Positions 37,047 to 47,706 of a stretch of 64,000 nucleotides of DNA are shown here, one piece after another. The stretch lies in assembly GCF_007828035.1 (NCBI RefSeq), contig NZ_VITV01000004.1, forward strand, positions 573,559 to 637,558, written 5' to 3'. The DNA is from Nitrospirillum amazonense (GTDB taxonomy: Bacteria > Pseudomonadota > Alphaproteobacteria > Azospirillales > Azospirillaceae). The number at the start of each line of letters is the position of its first letter. The first letter of the stretch is position 1. The position numbers and the translations under genes were made by a program. The notes below the pieces were generated by a model. It saw only the letters and a program-made list of their open reading frames with translations, had not been told where the DNA came from and did no database searches.

Positions 37047-38132
37047 TTAGCCGTGGCGGCGGGCGTAGGCCAGTTCCGCCGCCAGTTCGGCGACGATCTG
37101 GGCCGCCGGCAGGAAGCGGGCCAATGGGGCGCCCTGGCCGGCCCATTGCGCGCCATAGCCGGTGTCGCCGGCGGCCTTGGCGGCCGCGTTCAGGGCCTTG
37201 CCGGCGTCGTAGGCCACCGGGTAGGCGGGCACCGCGTCCGGCGGCAGGCTCTCGCCAAGGCGCGTGAAGGCGTTGGCCAGGCTGCGCGCCGGCCGGCCGG
37301 AAATGGCGCGGGTCATGATGGTGTGGTGAGCCGCCGGGCCCTTCAACGCGGCGCGATAGCCGGCGTCGGCCGCCGATTCGTCGGCGCTGACGAAGGCGGT
37401 GCCCAACTGCGCCGCGCCGGCACCCAAGGCCAGGACTGCGGCGATGCCGGCGCCGTCCATGATGCCGCCGGCGGCGATGACCGGCACGGCCAGGTCGCGG
37501 GCCAGCAGGCGGGTGAGGGCCAGGGTGCCCAGCCGGTCGTCCGGGACGTCCGGATCGAACACACCGCGATGGCCGCCGGCCTCATAGCCCTGGGCCACCA
37601 CCGCGTCCATGCCCGCCGCCACCGCCTGGCGCGCCTCATCCAGGCTGGTGGCGCTGGCGACCAGGGCGATGCCGGCGGCGCGCAGGGCGCGGACGCGGCC
37701 GGCGTCCGGCAGGCCGAAATGGAAGCTGACCACGGCCGGCCGTTCCTCCAGCAGCATGGCCAGCATGGCGTCATCGGTGCGGAAGGTGGGATAGATCTCC
37801 CGCAGTTCGGCCGGCGGGGTGGCGCCGAAGCGGTCGAACAGCGGCCGCAGACGGTCGATCCAGGCGGCCTCGCGCGCGGCGTCGCGCTGGGCCGGCTGGT
37901 GGACGAACAGGTTGACGCCGAAGGGACGGCTGGTCCGCTCCCGCACCGCGCGGATCATGGCGCGGGCCTGGTCGGGCGTGCTGGCGCCCAGGCCCAGGGA
38001 GCCCAGGGCGCCGGCACCCGACACCGCCGCCGCCATGGGCGGAGTGGAAACGCCGGCCATGGGGGCCTGGATGAGGGGGATGTCGATCTTCAGCAGGTCC
38101 AGCAGGCGGCCTGCGGCGGCGGGGGTGGACAT
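37047..38132 (-). CDS. Nitronate monooxygenase (2-nitropropane dioxygenase family)
   Basis: A 361-residue FMN-dependent TIM barrel. ATG 38132 follows AGGAGACATC. Family marks are [20 protein letters not shown] at the start, [15 protein letters not shown] (phosphate and catalytic His region) and [20 protein letters not shown], then [15 protein letters not shown]. It oxidises alkyl nitronates such as propionate-3-nitronate. It is the last gene of a minus-strand run that includes a tautomerase and an SDR. The substrate in this organism is not known. Confidence 0.88.
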   Translation of the reverse strand: MSTPAAAGRLLDLLKIDIPLIQAPMAGVSTPPMAAAVSGAGALGSLGLGASTPDQARAMIRAVRERTSRPFGVNLFVHQPAQRDAAREAAWIDRLRPLFDRFGATPPAELREIYPTFRTDDAMLAMLLEERPAVVSFHFGLPDAGRVRALRAAGIALVASATSLDEARQAVAAGMDAVVAQGYEAGGHRGVFDPDVPDDRLGTLALTRLLARDLAVPVIAAGGIMDGAGIAAVLALGAGAAQLGTAFVSADESAADAGYRAALKGPAAHHTIMTRAISGRPARSLANAFTRLGESLPPDAVPAYPVAYDAGKALNAAAKAAGDTGYGAQWAGQGAPLARFLPAAQIVAELAAELAYARRHG

Positions 38133-38219
38133 GGGATGTCTCCTATCCGGAACAGCTGATGAAAGATATACCGGGGATGCATTAATTGGCATCCCCGGCT
38201 TCCCGCGATCAGGGCGCGG

Positions 38220-38453
38220 TCAGGGGACGGCCGCCTTGCGCCGGCGGTACTCCGTCACGGGCAGTCCGCCCCAGCCCCAGTTTTCCAGCGGCACCTCCTC
38301 GATGACGACGAAGGTGCTGTCCAGCGGCTTGCCCAGGACCTCAAGCATCAGCGCGCTGGCACCCTTGATCAGGGCTGCCTTCTGTTCCGCTGTGGTGGCG
38401 TCGGCGCCCGGCGCCGTGCCTTCGCGGGTGATCTGGATGGTGACGACAGGCAT
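38220..38453 (-). CDS. 4-oxalocrotonate tautomerase-family protein
   Basis: A 77-residue tautomerase. After Met removal Pro1 would be the catalytic base (MPVVTIQITREG). The central helix is TAEQKAALIKGASALMLEVL and the later VVIEEVPLENWGWGG has the typical Trp cluster. It may convert keto-enol substrates. It lies 24 bases after the SDR gene and is probably co-transcribed with it. There is no adjoining catechol meta-cleavage pathway to fix a substrate. Confidence 0.85.
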   Translation of the reverse strand: MPVVTIQITREGTAPGADATTAEQKAALIKGASALMLEVLGKPLDSTFVVIEEVPLENWGWGGLPVTEYRRRKAAVP

Positions 38454-38477
38454 GATGGCTCTCCCGCCTTCCTAGAG

Positions 38478-39191
38478 TTAGTGACCAGCGCTCTGGCCGC
38501 CGTCGACGTGCAGGATCTCACCCGTCACGAAGGGGGCATTATCCAGGTAGAGGATGGCGCTCACGATGTCGGCCATCTCCCCCATGCGGCCCACCGGGTG
38601 CTGCTTGCCCAGCCACTCGTGGGTAGACGGGTCGTGCATCGGGGTCTTGATGATGCCGGGGGAGACGGCGTTGACGCGAATGCCCCGGCCGGCGAACTCG
38701 ATGGCCAGCGACTTGGTGGCGGCGTTCAGCCCGCCCTTGGTCAGCGAGGCCAGGACCGAGGGCACGCCGGAATTGGCGTGGTCCACCAGGCTGGTGGTGA
38801 CCTGCACCACATGGCCGCCGTTGCCCTGCTTCAGCAGCTGGGCGATGACCAGCTGGGTGATGTGGTGGAAGCCGTTCAGGTTGGTGGACAGGACGCGGGC
38901 GTAGTCTTCGTCCGTGTAGTCGGTGTAGGGCTTGGCGATGAAGACGCCGGCGTTGTTGACCAGGCTGTCGATGCGGCCGAAGCGCTCCAGCGCCGTGGCG
39001 ACCACGCGCTCCGCCGTTTCGCGGCTGCCGATGTCGCCGGCCACGGTAGCTACGTTCGGATCCTGCGAGGGCTGGATGGTGCGCGAGGTGGCGACGACAC
39101 GATAGCCCTGGGCGATCAGGCCGGCGACGGTGGCGGCGCCGATGCCCTGCGAGGCGCCGGTGACGATGGCGACTTTTCCAGTGGTGCTCAT
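38478..39191 (-). CDS. Short-chain dehydrogenase/reductase lacking the catalytic Tyr
   Basis: A 237-residue Rossmann-fold protein. The cofactor loop is VTGASQGIG, NNAG is present (SLVNNAGVF), and VQVTTSLVDHANSGVPSV is followed by LASLTKGGLNAATKSLAI. Aligned to the usual YxxxK, the Tyr position is Ala (ASLTK), while the Lys is kept. The C-terminus (DNAPFVTGEILHVDGGQSAGH) is standard. ATG 39191 is chosen because the upstream sequence is not family-like. It precedes the tautomerase, and a LysR gene is upstream on the same strand. Confidence 0.85.
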   Translation of the reverse strand: MSTTGKVAIVTGASQGIGAATVAGLIAQGYRVVATSRTIQPSQDPNVATVAGDIGSRETAERVVATALERFGRIDSLVNNAGVFIAKPYTDYTDEDYARVLSTNLNGFHHITQLVIAQLLKQGNGGHVVQVTTSLVDHANSGVPSVLASLTKGGLNAATKSLAIEFAGRGIRVNAVSPGIIKTPMHDPSTHEWLGKQHPVGRMGEMADIVSAILYLDNAPFVTGEILHVDGGQSAGH

Positions 39192-39340
39192 GATGGAAAC
39201 TCCTTCGGGATCGGTTGCGGGCGATCGTCCTTGTCGACGACGTTGCCCTGTGGATGACCCGAAAGATGCGCTCCGGCTGGTTGCGGGTGAACGCCCGGCC
39301 GGCGGCAGACATTCTTGCGCCGCGAGGAAGAGTGCGGTGT

Positions 39341-40270
39341 TTAAAGGGACTTGAGGGGAGGCGGGCACAGTTGGGCGAAATGGGCCCTTAGGCGCGGCAC
39401 GGCATAATCGGCGAAGGCGCGCACCTTGGGCACGGACAGGCGCCCCGGCGGCGCGATCAGGTGCACCGGCACCGGTTCATGCTCATCCCGATCCAGGATG
39501 ACTTTCAGGCTGCCGGCCGCCAGCTCCGCCGCGATGTGGTAGGAAAACAGGCGGGTCACGCCCCGCCCCTCCACCGCCGCGGCGGCGGCCGCGCGAATGG
39601 TGTTGACCACCAGGCGGGGGGTGAAGCTGACGGTGCGGGGCACCGCCGACCCGGGCACCGGCGGGAAGCTCCATGTCTCCAGCCCGAAATGGGTCATGGC
39701 TACGATGGCATGGCGGGCCAGGTCCGACGGCTGTTCGATGGCCGGATGGCTTTCCAGGTAGCGGGGCGAGGCCGCCACCACCCGCCGCACCTCTCCCACC
39801 CGGGTGGCGACCAGGGCCGAGTCCGCCAGGTGGGAGATGCGCAGTGCCAGGTCCATGCCCTCATCGATCAGGCTGACCGGGTGGTCGATCATGTTCAGGC
39901 GGACGGACACCTCGGGATAGGCGTCCATGAAGCCCGCCACGATGGGGCCCAGCACGTTCTCCCCCGCCGCCACCGGGGCGGTCACGGTCAACAGGCCGCG
40001 GGGCGCCGAGCGTTCGCCGGCGGCCAGCATGTCCGCCTCATCCAGTTCCGTCAGCACGCGGCGGCAGGCGATGGCATAGCGCTCCCCGGCCTCGCTCAAA
40101 TGCAGGGAGCGCGTGGTCCGGTGCAGCAGCGCCGCGCCCACATGCCCCTCCAGGAAGGCGATGGCCCGGCTGACGGCGGCGGCCGAGCGGCGCATGCGGC
40201 GGGCGGCGCCGGCCAGGCTCCCCTCATCCACGGCGGCCACGAACACCCTCATCGCGTCGATACGGTCCAT
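39341..40270 (-). CDS. LysR-family transcriptional regulator
   Basis: A 309-residue regulator from ATG 40270 (MDRIDAMRVFVAAVDEGSLA). The helix-turn-helix GAARRMRRSAAAVSRAIAFL and RTTRSLHLSEAGERY are standard, and the effector domain has GENVLGPIVAGFMDAYPEVS. It lies 150 bases upstream of the SDR gene and in the same direction. LysR genes usually face their targets, so its role in the SDR/tautomerase unit is plausible but not shown. Confidence 0.88.
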   Translation of the reverse strand: MDRIDAMRVFVAAVDEGSLAGAARRMRRSAAAVSRAIAFLEGHVGAALLHRTTRSLHLSEAGERYAIACRRVLTELDEADMLAAGERSAPRGLLTVTAPVAAGENVLGPIVAGFMDAYPEVSVRLNMIDHPVSLIDEGMDLALRISHLADSALVATRVGEVRRVVAASPRYLESHPAIEQPSDLARHAIVAMTHFGLETWSFPPVPGSAVPRTVSFTPRLVVNTIRAAAAAAVEGRGVTRLFSYHIAAELAAGSLKVILDRDEHEPVPVHLIAPPGRLSVPKVRAFADYAVPRLRAHFAQLCPPPLKSL

Positions 40271-40407
40271 TGGGAGAGGCTCTCGCAGGCGGGTGGGGTT
40301 GGCTCCCACGATAGGGCCGGAACGCAACGGTTGGAATGGGGCATCGTCCGGGGCGCTTATGCTATGGATGCGCCCGACGCTTTCGTCCCTTGGAGCACCG
40401 TGCCGCC

Positions 40408-40926
40408 GTGACCACCCTGATCCTGTTCATCGTCCTGGCCTTCGCCTACCGCTTCGCCATGCTCGCCGTCTCCATCCGGCATGAAAAGGCGCTGCGCGCC
40501 GCCGGTGCTGTGGAGCACGGCGCGCGCAACACCCTGGCGCTGACCATCGCCCACATCGCCTTCTACCTGTCGGCGACGGTGGAGGGGCTGGTGCGCGCCG
40601 CGCCCGTCGACGCCGTCAGCGGTTTCGGCTTCGCCATCTACCTGTTCGGCGCCATCATGCTGCTGGTGGTGGTGCGGCTGCTGGGCCGGCTGTGGACGGT
40701 GAAGTTGCTGATCGCGCGCGATCACCAGCTGGTGACCCATCCGCTGTTCCGCTTGGTGCGGCACCCCAATTATTTCCTGAACATCCTGCCGGAACTGGTG
40801 GGCTTCGCCCTGACGCTGCACGCCTACTGCACCCTGGTCGCCGGTCTGGTCGTCTATCTGGTGCCCCTGACCATCCGCATCCGGCAGGAGGAACGGGCCA
40901 TGCGCGAGACCTTCGCCGCCTATTGA
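40408..40926 (+). CDS. Isoprenylcysteine carboxyl methyltransferase (ICMT)-like membrane protein
   Basis: A 172-residue membrane protein from GTG 40408 (GGAG about 12 bases upstream). It has four hydrophobic segments and the C-terminal SAM-site pattern LVTHPLFRLVRHPNYFLNI with EERAMRETFAAY, the mark of the ICMT/PEMT-like fold. Bacterial members methylate unknown small or lipid substrates. A common partner, type III polyketide synthase, is not next to it. It is divergent from the LysR gene. Confidence 0.75.
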   Translation: MTTLILFIVLAFAYRFAMLAVSIRHEKALRAAGAVEHGARNTLALTIAHIAFYLSATVEGLVRAAPVDAVSGFGFAIYLFGAIMLLVVVRLLGRLWTVKLLIARDHQLVTHPLFRLVRHPNYFLNILPELVGFALTLHAYCTLVAGLVVYLVPLTIRIRQEERAMRETFAAY

Positions 40927-41018
40927 TCCGCCGCGACGGGAAAAATCGCTGGACCCAGGAGGTTGCCGACCCCACCTCAATGGGCGCAAGGCCATAGGGA
41001 TGGGATCAGAGGGACAGC

Positions 41019-41672
41019 ATGACCGCGGGTGAGGCCACTGACAGTCACGCTGCCGCCGCGATCCCCCGGCCTCACAAGGTTTCCGACATCCTGTCAGCCC
41101 TGGCGGCCGACGAACGGCGGGACCGTATCGCCATCGGCGACCTGCTGACGGCGCTGAGCGACCGCGCGGTGGGGGCGCTGATCTTCGTCTTCGCCGTGCC
41201 CAACGCCCTGCCCATGCCGCCCGGCACCTCCGCCGTGCTGGGCCTGCCGCTGGTGTTCCTGACGGCGCAGCTGGCCCTGGGGCGCAAGCCCTGGCTGCCC
41301 CGCTTCATTTCCAGCCGGTCGCTGGCTCGCAAGGATTTCGCCGCCATGATGGCCAAGGTGGCGCCCTGGCTGGCCAAGGCGGAACGCATGCTGAAGCCCC
41401 GCCTGGGCGTGCTGGCCCGCCCGCCGGTGGAACATGCGGTGGGGCTGGTCTGCTTCCTGCTGGCGCTGATCCTGTTCCTGCCCATACCGCTCGGCAACAT
41501 GCTGCCGGCCGTGGCCATCAGCCTGGTGGCCCTGGGGGTGCTGGAACGGGACGGGGTATGGGTGCTGCTGGGGCTGGGCACGGCGGTGACGTCCGTGGCC
41601 GTCGTCTGGGGCGTGCTGGTGGCCCTGCTGAAAAGCGGGCTGTTCCTGCTGGAGCATACGCTGGGCCTGTAG
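41019..41672 (+). CDS. ExoD-family membrane protein
   Basis: A 217-residue protein with a short cytoplasmic start and about four hydrophobic segments. The ExoD pattern is clear: ISDLLTALSDRA-like DLLTALSDRAVGALIFVFAV, NALPMPPGTSAVLGLPLVFL, and PRFISSRSLARKDFAAMM. In Rhizobium exoD mutants are exopolysaccharide- and alkali-sensitive. The molecular function is unknown. It is convergent with the conserved hypothetical gene 14 bases on. Confidence 0.85.
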   Translation: MTAGEATDSHAAAAIPRPHKVSDILSALAADERRDRIAIGDLLTALSDRAVGALIFVFAVPNALPMPPGTSAVLGLPLVFLTAQLALGRKPWLPRFISSRSLARKDFAAMMAKVAPWLAKAERMLKPRLGVLARPPVEHAVGLVCFLLALILFLPIPLGNMLPAVAISLVALGVLERDGVWVLLGLGTAVTSVAVVWGVLVALLKSGLFLLEHTLGL

Positions 41673-41686
41673 GGCCGACGCCTGCT

Positions 41687-42778
41687 TCAGTGCGTGCCGG
41701 CGGCCGACTTCTCGATACGGTTGATATGGTCCAGGCCGGGCAGGATTTCGGAGCGCACGAATTCCACCCGCTTCATGGGTCCGCCGCCGCCATGGGGAAA
41801 GCGGGCCTTCCACAGGGCCATCTTGACCGCCAGGCCGCACAGCACGCCGCCGATGGTGACATGGTGGGCGGACAACTGGGCGCGGACGGAGCGGAAGCTG
41901 TCGGCGTTGATGTCGTGCCAGAAATCCTTGCTGCGCCGGTCAAACGCCTCGAACCGCCCGGTGATGGAGGTGGTGATGCCCGTCAGCATGCGCATGACGT
42001 CGCCGATCATCTTCATCAGCAGGCGGTCGCGGGTGATCATCTCGCTCTTGGTGGCCTCGTTCACCCAACCCATGAAACGCTGTACCTCCGGCACCAGGCC
42101 GTCCAGGCAGCTGCGGAAATAGGCCAGCGACAGGAAGACGTCGCCGTATTCCTCCAGGAAGTTGGGGATGTCCTGCAGCTGCACGTTCAGCTTCTGCGAC
42201 AACAGGGTCAGGTTGCGCAGCGCCTCTTCCCGGTCGGGGTTGGCCAGCAGCTGGAACAGGTCGGCGATGTCGTTGATGGGGCGCTGTTCCGACCCGTAGA
42301 CCTGCTGGATCAGCGGCAGGGTGAAGTCGCGCATATAGGTGGTCAGTTCCAGCCGCTTGCCGGCGGACAGGCGCAGGTAGTTGACGTCCTCCACCGGGAT
42401 ACCCAGGCGGCGAAGCTCAATGCGCAGGCTATAGACGTCGTAGCTGTTCAGCTGGGTCAGCCGGTGGATCTGCGCCATGTCGGTGCGCATTTCCTTGGCG
42501 TGCGAGGGGTACATGGTGGCCAGGTGTTCCGGGTTCACCTGGCCGCTGCCGGCCGACCGGTCCTGGAACACCTCCACCACCGTCTCCAGCCGCGCGTTCT
42601 TGATCAGCCGCGCCCGCTTCAGGCCCGGCGTCTGCACCGGGATCATGCCCAGCGGCAGGATGTGCAGCGCGTCGCGGTCGTCATCGGCGAACAGGCCATC
42701 ATCGCCCGACGACGAAATCGTGGGCGGGAATTCCTCGGCGGTGGCCTCGCTGTCGGAAGGGGCGGGAGAAGACGTCAA
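41687..42778 (-). CDS. Conserved hypothetical protein, mostly helical
   Basis: A coding frame with normal composition runs from about TTG 42778 (LTSSPAPSDSEATAEE) to the stop at 41687, about 363 residues. After a Ser/Glu-rich start come LHILPLGMIPVQTPGLKRAR, LIKNARLETVVEVFQDR and long amphipathic helices with many coiled-coil-like heptads (LSQKLNVQLQDIPNFLEEYG). It ends HTIGG-like with KMALWKARFPHGGGGPMKRV. No signal peptide or membrane span is visible. I do not recognise the family. The frame extends further 5' but that part is Arg/Pro-rich noise. The start is unsure. Confidence 0.65.
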   Translation of the reverse strand: MTSSPAPSDSEATAEEFPPTISSSGDDGLFADDDRDALHILPLGMIPVQTPGLKRARLIKNARLETVVEVFQDRSAGSGQVNPEHLATMYPSHAKEMRTDMAQIHRLTQLNSYDVYSLRIELRRLGIPVEDVNYLRLSAGKRLELTTYMRDFTLPLIQQVYGSEQRPINDIADLFQLLANPDREEALRNLTLLSQKLNVQLQDIPNFLEEYGDVFLSLAYFRSCLDGLVPEVQRFMGWVNEATKSEMITRDRLLMKMIGDVMRMLTGITTSITGRFEAFDRRSKDFWHDINADSFRSVRAQLSAHHVTIGGVLCGLAVKMALWKARFPHGGGGPMKRVEFVRSEILPGLDHINRIEKSAAGTH

Positions 42779-43060
42779 CGGGGCGGGATCCGGGAGGCAG
42801 CAGGATAGCGGTAACGGCGCCCTATGTCGGCCGCCTCGACCTTGCGTCAGGTATAGACGACGGGGGGTGAGGTCAAGGGTGCCCACGCAAGGATTTAGGT
42901 GCCGCCGGACATGCCCGCCTTGTGTCGCATCCACCCTTACTTGGGCGGTACCCCACCCCCCTGGATATTTGCGCGGGGGCCTCGGCCTCGCATACAGTGG
43001 GCCACAGGTACAAGGTGTGGGCCTTGGGATAATTTCTCCAATGAGCTGCTTTGTGAACAG

Positions 43061-45511
<2,451 letters not shown>

Positions 45512-45561
45512 CAAGGGCTTGCTCGGCGGCAGACGCCCTCGACAGAGGGAAGGTCAAATGA

Positions 45562-45594
45562 AAAGGCCCGAAAGCGCAGTGCTTCCGGGCCTTT
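45562..45594. terminator. Terminator between the histidine kinase and ornithine decarboxylase
   Basis: AAAGGCCCG (45562-45570) pairs with CGGGCCTTT (45586-45594) and AAGC with GCTT inside. A/T-rich flanks on both sides allow use in both directions. Confidence 0.8.
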
Positions 45595-45633
45595 CCCCCA
45601 CCGCTTCCGCGACGGACAAGGTCTCGAAGAAAC

Positions 45634-46764
45634 TTAGATGTAGTAGGACGCCAGCGGCGAGAAGCCGTTGAAGTTCACCGCCGAGTAGGTGGTGGTGTAG
45701 GCGCCGGTCGCCAGGATGTCGACCTTGTCGCCGATGCGCAGGTCCACCGGCAGGCGATACTCCGTCTTCTCGTACAGCACGTCGGCGCTGTCGCAGGTGG
45801 GGCCGGCCAGGATGACGGGCTCGGCGGCGCCGCCGTCATGGGGCGTCTGGATCTTGTACTTGATGGCCTCGTCCATGGTTTCGGCCAGGCCGCCGAACTT
45901 GCCGATGTCCAGGTAGACCCAACGGCGCTCGTCCCGGTGCGACTTGCGCGAGATCAGCACCACTTCCGACCGGATCACGCCGGCGTTGCCCACCATGCTG
46001 CGGCCCGGCTCGATGATGGTCTCGGGCAGGCGATTGCCGAAGTGCTTGCGCAGCGAGGCCTCGATGGCGTTGCCATACTCGCCCTCGCTGGGGATGTCCT
46101 TCAGGTAGCGGGTGGCGAAGCCGCCGCCCAGGTTCACCATGCGCAGCATCACGCCCTTGTCTTCCAACGCATGGAAGATCTCGGCGGTCTGGGCCAGGGC
46201 CTTGTCCCACTGGGTCAGGTCGCGCTGCTGCGAACCGACGTGGAAGGACACGCCGTAAGGCACGACGTTCATGGTGGAGGCGGCCAGCAGCAGCTCCGTC
46301 GCCATCTCCGGCTCGCAGCCGAACTTGCGCGACAGGGGCCAGTCGGCACCCTCGCCCGAGGTCAGGATGCGGCAGAAGACGCGGGCGCCGGGGGCATGCT
46401 CCGCGATCTTCTCCAGCTCTTCCATGCTGTCGAAGGCGAACAGGCTGATGCCCAGGGCATGGGCGCAGGCGATGTCCGACGCCTTCTTGATGGTGTTGCC
46501 GAAGCTGATGCGGTCGGCGGTGGCGCCGGCGGTCAGGCAGTACTGGATTTCCGGGATGCTGGCGGTGTCGAAGCAGGACCCCCGCTCGACCAGCAGCTTC
46601 AGGATTTCCGGCGCCGGGTTGGCCTTCACGGCATAGAAGATCCGGGCCTCGGGCAGGGCGTCGTGCAGGTTGGCGTAATTGTTGGCGACGACGTCCAGAT
46701 CGACCACCAGGCAGGGCGTGGCGGGCGTGTTCTCAGCGAAAAAACGAGCGATCTTCTCGGTCAT
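45634..46764 (-). CDS. Ornithine/lysine decarboxylase, PLP fold-type III
   Basis: A 376-residue alanine racemase-fold decarboxylase from ATG 46764 (MTEKIARFFAENTPATPCLV). The PLP Lys is in YAVKANPAPEIL, the phosphate loop is VNLGGGFATRY, EPGRSMVGNAG supplies the catalytic Arg/Glu region, and GPTCDSADVLYEK has the Cys-Asp of ornithine-type enzymes. It makes putrescine (and possibly cadaverine), feeding polyamine synthesis. A long leader with an upstream ORF lies before it, fitting the speF leader RNA that precedes such genes in alphaproteobacteria. Confidence 0.93.
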   Translation of the reverse strand: MTEKIARFFAENTPATPCLVVDLDVVANNYANLHDALPEARIFYAVKANPAPEILKLLVERGSCFDTASIPEIQYCLTAGATADRISFGNTIKKASDIACAHALGISLFAFDSMEELEKIAEHAPGARVFCRILTSGEGADWPLSRKFGCEPEMATELLLAASTMNVVPYGVSFHVGSQQRDLTQWDKALAQTAEIFHALEDKGVMLRMVNLGGGFATRYLKDIPSEGEYGNAIEASLRKHFGNRLPETIIEPGRSMVGNAGVIRSEVVLISRKSHRDERRWVYLDIGKFGGLAETMDEAIKYKIQTPHDGGAAEPVILAGPTCDSADVLYEKTEYRLPVDLRIGDKVDILATGAYTTTYSAVNFNGFSPLASYYI

Positions 46765-47156
46765 CGATGACTCCGAGGCCAAAAGGCATATCAGGGGATG
46801 GATCGGGAATGGGGGCTTAACCGGGCAATGGCCCGGGTCCGTTCAGGCGTGCCAATAAAGCGGCCGGCCCGAACGGGTCAGATACTGGAGATATGCCCAG
46901 GCGGCGCCAGAAGCGCGCAAACCACCGGCCCGGTCTGACTGCAGACCGCCTGATCATGGCCCATCCGACTCTGCATCAGAGTGGGGGCGGGGGATCGAGG
47001 AAAGGCGGGCGCGTGCCCACCGACAACAACATCAACCATCGTAGCCTCCAATTCGCCGCCTTGCTTAAGGGACGGACGAGGATACGCGTTACGTCGTTGC
47101 ATAACCCTGAGGTGGAACCATTCCGCCCGGGGCCATAGGCACGTGCGCTGCGACTG
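46765..47156 (-). ncRNA. Long 5' leader of ornithine decarboxylase, candidate speF-type RNA
   Basis: From a predicted start near 47156 to the decarboxylase ATG is about 390 bases with no full-length gene. It contains a 53-codon ORF with GGAGG five bases before its ATG, then, between that ORF and the decarboxylase, two stem-loops: GAACGG...CCGTTC (46871-46876 with 46839-46844) and CCGGGC-CATT-GCCCGG (46836-46821). The length and gene partner match the alphaproteobacterial speF leader described in the literature. I could not compare it to the covariance model. Confidence 0.5.
46878..47039 (-). CDS. Upstream ORF (leader peptide) of ornithine decarboxylase
   Basis: 53 codons from ATG 47039, with a consensus SD (GGAGG-CTACG-ATG). 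The peptide begins MVDVVVGGHAPAFPRSPAP and ends CALLAPPGHISSI, stopping 113 bases before the decarboxylase start. The two leader hairpins lie just after its stop. The frame is also open upstream to about 47228, but the SD decides the start. In E. coli the SpeFL leader peptide senses ornithine by ribosome stalling; the same kind of control here is inference. Confidence 0.45.
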   Translation of the reverse strand: MVDVVVGGHAPAFPRSPAPTLMQSRMGHDQAVCSQTGPVVCALLAPPGHISSI

Positions 47157-47162
47157 AGCGCT

Positions 47163-47191
47163 ATATAAGATGGAAAGCCGGGGTTGCACAG
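47163..47191 (-). promoter_or_regulatory. Candidate promoter of the decarboxylase leader
   Basis: On the minus strand CTGTGC (-35) and TTATAT (-10) are 17 bases apart, giving a start near 47156 and a 390-base leader. Confidence 0.4.
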
Positions 47192-47375
47192 CGATTTTTT
47201 TTGGTGAACGTCGCCCCTGCGACTTCATGGCCGAATCTCCCGCACCGCATGGCTTTGACCTCTAATTCCGCTTGGCACCTTGCGGGTTCCAGCCCGGACG
47301 CCGGCTCCGCCACAAATCTCATTTTCGCCACTTTTGCGGCCCAAATTGGCCATGTCGCGCTGGCCTTATGCGCAT

Positions 47376-47525
47376 AGAGGACGACGCGACATGATCCCCT
47401 GCCGGGGTCGGAAGCACTCCCGCCCGGTCTCCCCCGACCGGCCTACCGGAGGTGTCCTCTCCAGCCTGCCCCGGCTGGTCTACCAAACGGCCACCGCACC
47501 TGCCCCCCGCGGTGGCCGTTTTCTT
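47376..47525 (+). ncRNA. Candidate structured RNA ending in an orphan terminator
   Basis: No gene ends before the strong terminator at 47486-47525. The 110 bases before it fold readily: AGAGGAC (47376) with GTCCTCT (47454), inside it GGTCGG (47406) with CCGACC (47434), then CCAGCC-TGCCCC-GGCTGG (47461-47478). It could be a small RNA or a leader/attenuator 180 bases before ccmA. The 5' end and promoter are not identified. It does not match SRP RNA, tmRNA or RNase P by eye. Confidence 0.4.
47486..47525 (+). terminator. Strong orphan intrinsic terminator
   Basis: A perfect 12-bp stem AACGGCCACCGC / GCGGTGGCCGTT (47509-47520), an 11-base loop and TTCTTTTTAT after it. No coding gene on the plus strand ends upstream. 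Confidence 0.85.
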
Positions 47526-47645
47526 TTTATCGATTCCCTCAGATGTCGGGCGCGGGCATCCGCCCGCTGGGCTTGCCCTGCAATGGTGTGGACGTCTCAC
47601 GCGATTGATTCCGGGCACGTTGAATTGGGCAATTGATCCAGCGCT

Positions 47646-47674
47646 TTGTGCCGCCGCCGCCTGCGGCCTATAGT
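47646..47674 (+). promoter_or_regulatory. Promoter of the ccm operon
   Basis: TTGTGC and TATAGT separated by exactly 17 bases, about 35 bases before the ccmA ATG. Confidence 0.65.
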
Positions 47675-47706
47675 CGGGACCCCTTCGACTCCGGCGCCCA
47701 GGGCCC

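Noticed and set aside
46893..47138. Plus-strand 81-codon frame overlapping the decarboxylase leader
   Set aside because: No ribosome site and the opposite-strand ORF has a consensus SD; composition looks like noise.
47376..47525. Identity of the candidate RNA as SRP RNA, RNase P RNA, tmRNA or 6S RNA
   Set aside because: None of the conserved sequence blocks of these RNAs is present.
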